From Microdochium bolleyi (Eukaryota > Ascomycota > Sordariomycetes > Xylariales > Microdochiaceae), in NCBI GenBank assembly GCA_001566295.1, contig KQ964252.1:248001-312000 (forward strand): a DNA stretch of 64,000 nt, given 5' to 3'. The notes beneath the pieces were generated by a model. The model saw only the letters and a program-made list of their open reading frames with translations. It had not been told where the DNA came from and did no database searches. The first letter of the stretch is position 1; the number at the start of each line of letters is the position of its first letter. Shown piece after piece: positions 57,621-64,000 of the stretch. The position numbers and the translations under genes were made by a program.

Positions 57621-58688
57621 TCAAGCCTTATGCTCCACCAGGCGCGAAAGATGGTACGATTCTTTCTGAATCTGAGACTTAATCTCAGCCTCTTTTTGCG
57701 GGCTGTTTAACGCTCTTGTCCCTTGCCTGTTCCCGTTCGCCACCGGCAATGCACGATCGAATCGTTCCGAAGGCACAAGCGTAACGTCGTAGCGAAGCAT
57801 CGGAACAGCTACCTTGACGAATGAAGGACGTCTCACCACAATCTTTCTTGGCCTTTTCCAGCCCTTCGCAGGAGAACGCCAGTGCTTGCCTCGCTGGGAC
57901 GGCGCGATTCCGCTCAATCCGCCAAAGAGCTGAAAGACGATCTCAGGCTCTACCAAAAGAGGTGCTCCCTGCAAGGCCTGCCAGATCTGCCAGGGTCCGT
58001 CTCCATATCGCTAGTTCCCAAAGCGATCGACCAGGGCCAGGTCCCCTGTCTGGCGATCTCGGCGACGAGGCCGAACCACATGGGCACCCTGACAAATCTA
58101 AGCCTCCACCACTCTGTTCAGGAGTAGACCTGGATTTGTCTGGCCTTGATTGCACCCACACTTACGTATCCGAAGCGGACTTGTCGTTCCGGCAGGAGCC
58201 AAGCTCATGTCATGCTTGAGAAGCACGATGGGTAGTTCTCGGTTTTCTGAATCTTCGCCCAGTCGCATCGTGACTATTCCATCAGTATTTGCTGCGCATG
58301 GGAGTGCCGGGTCGCCGACGAGCACGCCAGAGCAAAAGGCAGGACCCGAGGAAAGAGCAAGACGAGCGAGCCACATGGCTGGTTGTCAGAGCGATCAGCA
58401 GGCCATGACACTAAATTCGGCGACGGCACTGTTTGTGTTTTACAGTGGCGTGATGCTGTCTTAGTTGTATACCTCATGCACGTCGATGTCCTCCTTGCTG
58501 TGCACCCCACATGCGACAACATCAGGGTATGATATGTTTTGGGAATTACAGCGCACTCGGGTACCCTCAGCAACGCTGAGGCGCCTCTGCTTTTGCTTCT
58601 GCCGTTCCGACGCAAGGAAGCCGCATTGACAGAAGCAAGCAGCTGGCGGGCGTCCAATCGTGGTCAAGCCCCCGTTACGTCTTGGCAA
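57621..58688 (-). pseudogene. unresolved minus-strand gene or pseudogene
   Basis: Three protein-like pieces lie in order on the minus strand. The first (58688-58461) includes RLSVAEGTRVRCNSQNISY and VHSKEDIDVHEV, followed by a possible GTATAC donor. The second (58376 to about 58160) includes DGIVTMRLGEDSENRELPIV and SLAPAGTTSPLRI, and ends at a consensus GTAAGT. The third is an open frame of 129 codons (58010-57621; PLLVEPEIVFQLFGGLSGIA, FVKVAVPMLRYDVTLVPSER) preceded by an in-frame TAG at 58013-58011 and by QTGDLALVDRFGN. No splice choice I tried removes the TAG. A decayed gene, a sequencing error or two overlapping genes are possible. The family was not recognised. Confidence 0.3.
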
Positions 58689-61600
58689 TTTGCTTTTTGA
58701 GGCATCTGGGCAGAGCGTCCATGCTTTTTCCCCAGGCTGTCACAACCGCCACGCGCAGCACGAGCCGCTTCCTAGCTTCTTATTCTTCCCCAGTCTGAGG
58801 CTCACAGGCCACACGGCCTGACCTGTCAAAGGTTCCCTACGTTGTTTCACCATGACCGCCAAGGGGAGGAGCTCGCCCGGATGGGCGCCCGGTTACCAGA
58901 TGCCGCCCTCCTCCCGCGCTCGACCGTTTGGCGCGTTCCGTGCTAAGTCTCAACGGCGGGCAAGGCCAAGCTTGATGCGCATGTCTAAGCGTACCTCAAG
59001 GGTCCGCATGCTCTGACGCAAGGAGGTGGACGGGTGTTTGCGCGCCGGTTCTCACGTGGCTGCCGCTGCGCCCAGCCCCAACCACCACCTCGTGGCGGAA
59101 AGAGGGCGGAGCCTTTTCTTTTCAGACTCGTTCTTGAGGATGCCAAGGGGCCTATGCTGGAAAGTTGTTGGGTCTTCCCGATTCGCACGCGTGCATGCAT
59201 ACGAACGAGTCCAGGGATGGCTGGTTGCACGCGCATTGTGTGACAGCATGCACTAGTTCGGTCGGTGCGAGCAGGGCACGCAGGTCCCGGCACGGGGATG
59301 AGGCAGAGGCACAGAGGCAGAGGCACAAAAGCAACGCCACGTGTGGCTTCCATGGCATGCGAGGGCATGCTCGCTTACTTGACAGCATCTGCCTGCTTTA
59401 GGTAGAGTAGGTACTTTGAGGACGTGGTATGCGCGGAGCAGCGAAGCTTGAAATTCAGGGAGGATGGATGTAGCACACTCCACCTCTGATCGCCAGGACG
59501 AGACATGCATTCTGACGTATCACCAGGAACCCACGCGCCGCCTGTCCTGTCCTGTCCGGTTCTGTCCCGTCGTCGCCTTGCCGGTGCGTGGTGCGTGCGT
59601 CCCTTGACAACCTCGTGCGTGGGCGGGGCAGGGGGGCACCTCTTTCTCCGGGCGGGAAACCCCCCTCCCCACCCCCTCCCCCAGAGCCCCAGGGCGGATG
59701 CGAGAGACGAGTCACATCACATCCATCCCCCCCATGGACTCAACAGCTGAGCTGAATGTGAGAAACGCCATGGCGCATCGCTTGCATACGCGTACCTTAA
59801 CACCGAACGCAGCAGCGATGACGTCTCCCCACGACAAGAAAAGCTCTGGCGGCGGGGGTTTGTGCAGTGCAGTCCGTATCCCTTCAGGTATGGTATGGAA
59901 TAGCAAAATCAATGGTTGCGTTGGGGTGAAGATGTGACTACGCGTAACTACTTAAAGTAAGTACGCTACGAACAGCAGAGCGGCGTCGACTCCGGTTGGC
60001 CAGAAGAACAAGAAGAAAGCAAACTGGGTTAATGTTTGCGATCCCCGGGTTGGCATTTCCTTCTTCTTTTGCTTCTACTTGTTCGTCTTTCGTGGGACTT
60101 TGGATCCCACTGGGACACACGTCTAGTTGTGAGCCCATCCCTTCGCTTATTCATGCATAGTATGTCGAGGCTGGGGCGTGGCCCGGGGAACCAACTGTCG
60201 AAATTGCTATGGCTGCGTAGGGACTCTGATGCAATTGAAGCAGCACACACGGCAGGTAGCTGCTGGTGTCCGAGCTGAGTGTGTGTGTTACCCCAGCCAG
60301 CCAGCCAGCCAGCCACTTTTCCCAGTGGCAAGTTCCGGTCATCACATTCATCTAATCCCCCCTGTGCTCCTCTGCGTGTGATGCACGGCGGACCGCATCG
60401 AGTCGTCCCTTCCATCCCTTGTATGTCTCGCGAAGTTTGGAGGAAGTTTAGCCGTGACAATGATTGAGCAGAGACTTGCAACCTGACGTGCTGCTGAGGT
60501 TGAGCTGAACTGGAGCTGAGGTGTCGCGAGGATGAAAAGGGCAGGGTGTAAAGTTGGCATGTCAAACAAATGTTGCTCGTCAGCAGGCTCGTCGGTCTGC
60601 AAAAGGTTAACTTGCAGGTCTTGCTAGTTACCGATCAACCTTCTTGTTGTGATGGAAGGGGAGTGGCATTGATCGGTTTGCGAGGCGTCGAGAAGTTACG
60701 AGATTCTCCACGGTAGCGTAGATTGTGTCCCAAGGACTCGTCGATCATGATAGGGGTAATTTGGGAAAGGGTATCAGGCTTTCACGAAACCCTTGATTCC
60801 GCGTTGCAGGCTTACGGGAGTTTGTTCGCGTGGATTTGGCGGTTTTACTCGCAGTCTCTGGTTCTGCTTGCTCTTCTTACGGCATGGCTGACTTTTTTCC
60901 CGAGCTCTTGGAGTGGCATGATCGCGCGGGTTATTTATTGCTTGAGGAAAATTCTTATCGTGTCCTCTGGGAGCATCAAACGTGACGATACTAAGATTAT
61001 GACCTTATGGTCTAGTTCTACCTACTTTTATTGTTTTCTGCCATCTGATATGATCTTGGCCTGCTCTCTTGGATGATCAGGGGCACCTAGCAGTGCTGGG
61101 ATCCTTTGTGAGAGATTCAGATGTATATGCTTGAGCACGCATTTTCCAGTTCCTCGGGAGCCGGTCTGGCTTCGCTGAACAGCACGCGAGGTTACAAAAT
61201 CGTATGATGGCTTTCAATGACCATAGGCTGACTCAAGTATATGTACATGGGCTGATGATTTCAACAAAGAGGAATTGTGAAAGGTCTTCCTGAATGGTTG
61301 ATGCGCTAAGTCTCCCACCGCGGAAACCCGGAGATTTGGTTCGGTAACACATTGACTTCAGAGCGATATCGTCAAACGTCCTAATCGCGCTATAAGAGCA
61401 ACGTGAGGCAAACTATGTATGATGCTGGAGGCACAAGACAACAAAATGTGTATGAAATGATGATATTGGTCTTAGACAGAATATGGACTCGCTTCAGGAT
61501 CGAAAAATCAAACCATCTCGGTAAAGGAAAGAAAAGCCCGAAAACGACGATCACGAAAGTGTGACCTTACTAATTAAAAATAGATTAAAAACATTATCGC

Positions 61601-61774
61601 CTCGTATTCAGCCCATTTTCATTGCTCATTTCTTCAAAATCAGTGACAACCCCCCCCAAAAATGCCAGACCGTTCCCACGCCACAAAGAGAAAACCGCTC
61701 TCGCGCCCATTTTCTACCACGTCATTTCCACTCATAACCCTTCCCCTGGCTCAACTTCGTGAGCTGTTGTTCTT
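58689..61774. other. gene-poor intergenic region
   Basis: About 3.1 kb, becoming AT-richer after 60.7 kb. An open frame from an ATG at 60747 encodes about 109 aa with one hydrophobic stretch (SLVLLALLTAWLTFF); I judge it too weak to call. A CCAG microsatellite is listed separately. Confidence 0.35.
60293..60315. repeat. CCAG tetranucleotide microsatellite
   Basis: About 5.75 tandem copies of CCAG in an intergenic region. Confidence 0.9.
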
Positions 61775-62623
61775 CTAGGCTACGGCCGTAATCTCTGTGG
61801 GCTTGACGCCCTGGAGACTGACCGGCGCGCAGCTCACGTAGCGCGTCGAGTAGAACTGGCCCGTGCCGTACTCCCAGTCCGGGTTCTCCACGTTGCCCGT
61901 GTCCTTGCAGTCGAGCGCCAGGTCGATGGTGCCGGAGGCGCGGAACGTTGTTCTATTTTCAAACCCCGGGAACTCTCTTGTCAGCGGCCGCCCACCATGG
62001 TTGATACGGATACATTTCGACACTTGTGATTTGAGGAAAAGAAGAAAACGATTGCTTGGGACAGGAAGGTGTCTGTTGGAAAGTTGGGTGAACGCGAGTC
62101 TCAGTACTTACGGATACACCGGATCGCTGTCGCTGCACGTCCACGTCTGCTCGACGGCGAGCTTGCGGCCGGTGTAATCGAACTTGAACGTCGTCTCCGT
62201 GCCGTCGCCCTCTGGCGTGGGCATGACGCACTTGTACGTCACGGTACCGTAGAAGAACTCGGAGAGCTGCGTGCTCGAGGCGTGGCAGGCGGCCTTGTAC
62301 GTGAGGGCTGGGTTGGAGAGCTCAAAGCTTTATTTGGTCACAAATCACCCGTTAGTCTTGATTCTTGTTCCTCGGCTTGAAGTCTTGGTAAGTACTTAGG
62401 GAAAGGGCGGAGGAAGAACATACTTGGCAAAACCCCACGAGTTCTGGTGTGCTGGTGTGGTGAATAGGTACGAGGCGTTGTAGACAAAGTTCTCGAGGCC
62501 CCAGGCGAGGCTGTTGAAAGACGTGTCGAGGCAGCCCGGATTGTCGTCGCGCGGGATGGCCGCCGGGGCCGCGAGGACCGGGAGCGCGAGGGCGACGGCG
62601 GAGAGGAGCGTGCTGCTGTGCAT
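61775..62623 (-). CDS. small secreted protein, AA1-like fold
   Basis: Three exons, 62623-62424, 62327-62112 and 61952-61775, give 197 aa; introns are 96 and 159 nt and all phases agree. The signal peptide MHSSTLLSAVALALPVLAAPA is followed by a probable Kex2-type site (IPRDD). The mature part has spaced cysteines (PGCLD, AACHA, YKCVM, TWTCS, LDCKD, VSCAP) and the pattern FVYNASYLFTTPAHQNSWG, then VTYKC, as in proteins with an Alternaria allergen Alt a 1-like beta-barrel. The AA1-like call is by pattern and not certain. Such proteins are secreted during growth on hosts or substrates, and their function is mostly unknown. Confidence 0.78.
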
Positions 62624-62793
62624 GGTCACTGGGTTTCTGATAGTACTCGATGCTTGGTATCACTGTTGTTTCGGCGGAGTAAGTCGGCGTATTAGTCGGC
62701 TATTGAGTGCTTGGATATTTGTATCTTGACAGTGCCTGGGAGGTGATGATGATGGCCCTTCCTTCGAATTCATGCTCACGGGCCATTGACCAG

Positions 62794-62802
62794 CTTTAAA
62801 TA
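62794..62802 (-). promoter_or_regulatory. TATA-like box of the AA1-like gene
   Basis: The minus strand reads TATTTAAAG about 170 nt upstream of the ATG at 62623. Confidence 0.35.
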
Positions 62803-63900
62803 CCGGCCAGCCCAGTCATTGTGTACCATCGCGTGCATGGTGAGCTGAGGTCGATCCATCATCGCGAGACCTCGTATCAGTGCCCCTCCAACGTTGCATC
62901 GCGATGTCGCCGTGCTGCAATTGCACAGGAAACCCCGGCCAAAAAAGGAGGGTCCAATGACGTCGGACCACACACGACTGCAGCTTCGTCGACGTAGCCA
63001 ACTGCCGGGGCTCTCGAAAGCTCGTATCCCTGAGGGGCATCCACGGGTCGTGCCGATCGCGGGGTGCAGGGCGTGGTGGTGCTGTCACCGCCACTGGCTG
63101 GCAGTTTCGACAGCGCGCGCACGGCGATGCCGATCAGTGCAAAGGACCAGATACGTACGGCCGACTGCAGGGAGTTTGGCGAGAACCTCCTCCTCCGAGA
63201 GAAGGCTTCATACAATACAGTCAGTAGTCAGTGGTCAGGAGGTCAAAGTCTTGGCTGCGTCTCCTCAGTTTTGTGCCGTGACTCTATTGTAACCATCGAC
63301 AACGTGGTCGAGCGTCCTTGTGTTTGGCTACCTCACTCATCGCCATGGAATCTTGTGGCAGATGGCCGCTGTCCATCAGTTTGAAAAATGTAGCGTCAGT
63401 CAAGGCTCCGCGGTTCCTCGTACGCGGACACACCGCCATCCCAGCCGCCTCGTCGAGAAAGCTCTAGAAACAGCGCGTCACTGCTTCGAAGAGTCACACT
63501 GGTTTCTGCTGGGCCCTCTCGGAAGCGATGACAGCGATCCGCAGCGGAGGCGCGGGACGGGCTTCCCGGCCACCAGGCAATGTTGGCCTGTCAGGATGCC
63601 TCGTCGAGTGCCAACGTTAGATCCTGGACTCTCCATATCAGACACGACTGACGCCATGAATGCCCGGGGCCTTCCGACGTTTGGCATGGACCCCGATGGA
63701 AGCCCGCCTCGAGGGTGTGCCCTGCTCGTCAACCGTCTTTTCCTCCTCCCCTCCCCCGAGATTTGCCCCAGCACGGAGTCTAAGACACGACTCAAACCTC
63801 GGCGACAAAGATCATCGGCAACAGTATCCCTAGGTATCTGCTCTTCCCGCCGCAGGGAGAGCCGACACACACCCAGAGACATCACACCGGGCAGAAAGAT
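62803..63900. other. intergenic
   Basis: About 1.1 kb upstream of the AA1-like gene. No supported gene was found. Confidence 0.35.
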
Positions 63901-63930
63901 GGTCCTGTGCCAGGTGTAACCTGTTCTCAA

Positions 63931-64000
63931 AAGAAAGGCGCCGAGGAATTCGCCGAAGCGAGGAAACACGTTCTCGTGTTCCCCGAGGAAGTGGACGAAA
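63931..64000 (+). CDS. possible partial exon at right edge
   Basis: After a potential CAAAAG acceptor, the plus frame reads KGAEEFAEARKHVLVFPEEV to the end of the window. This Glu/Ala-rich helical peptide looks more like real protein than the other frames. No start or donor can be confirmed because the window ends. It may be chance. Confidence 0.2.

Noticed and set aside
60747..61076. 109-codon frame with one hydrophobic segment
   Set aside because: It lies in AT-richer intergenic DNA without splice or promoter support, and the composition fits chance.
1..64000. tRNA, rRNA, CRISPR, transposon termini or telomere repeats
   Set aside because: I looked for T-loop GGTTCGAATCC-type motifs, direct repeat-spacer patterns, transposase or reverse-transcriptase motifs and TTAGGG arrays and saw none that were convincing; a covariance-model and repeat search was not possible.

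Overview
The window is nuclear DNA of a filamentous ascomycete, most likely a Sordariomycete. The reasons are short GT-AG introns (about 50-90 nt, a few of 150-190 nt) with CTRAY-like branch points, GC-rich coding sequence, and the gene set: fungal P450s, an ERG6 sterol methyltransferase, a secretory LIP-type lipase, a BIM1/X325-like copper protein, an MpaB-like oxygenase and a fungal CorA-like protein. Ten Ns inside a poly-G run at 50.55-50.62 kb show that it comes from a draft assembly. No tRNA, rRNA, CRISPR array or intact transposon was recognised.

Layout. From 0 to 15 kb the region is accessory and catabolic: the 5' part of a P450 cut by the left edge, a GNAT acetyltransferase, a complete second P450, an F-box protein, a thioredoxin-fold protein without the redox cysteines, an intradiol ring-cleavage dioxygenase, a secretory lipase and a small cysteine-rich secreted protein. 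From 15 to 17.5 kb there are two weak small-gene candidates. A six-exon CorA-like membrane protein (17.9-20.4 kb) converges on an MpaB/rubber-oxygenase-like protein (20.7-21.6 kb). The primary-metabolism genes ERG6 (sterol C-24 methyltransferase) and PDB1 (pyruvate dehydrogenase E1 beta) lie at 23.8-27.4 kb. A gene-poor 7-kb stretch (27.4-34.5 kb) holds only interrupted protein-like frames, perhaps decayed genes. From 34.5 to 46 kb there are a phytanoyl-CoA dioxygenase-like protein, an SRR1-like protein, the BIM1-like copper protein, and a head-to-head pair of WD40 genes: STRAP-like, and the ubiquitin-binding PLAP/Ufd3/Doa1. A secreted M43 metalloprotease (48.9-50.1 kb) is followed by the assembly gap, then a 918-aa ankyrin protein (51.7-54.5 kb). 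From 54.5 to 61.7 kb the DNA is gene-poor, with one unresolved minus-strand locus at 57.6-58.7 kb. A small secreted AA1-like protein (61.8-62.6 kb) and a possible exon at the right edge close the window.

The genes do not form one pathway. The left 15 kb is the most accessory part, with two P450s, a ring-cleaving dioxygenase and secreted hydrolytic or effector-like proteins. The most unusual items are the thioredoxin-fold protein with Asn-Ser-Leu-Ser in place of Cys-Gly-Pro-Cys, a three-fold higher-order repeat of about 93 residues in the ankyrin protein, two stop-free 60-nt introns that would be in frame if retained, and the interrupted frames at 28.7-32.4 kb and 57.6-58.7 kb. Gene models were built by eye from splice signals and frame continuity; no database search was run.
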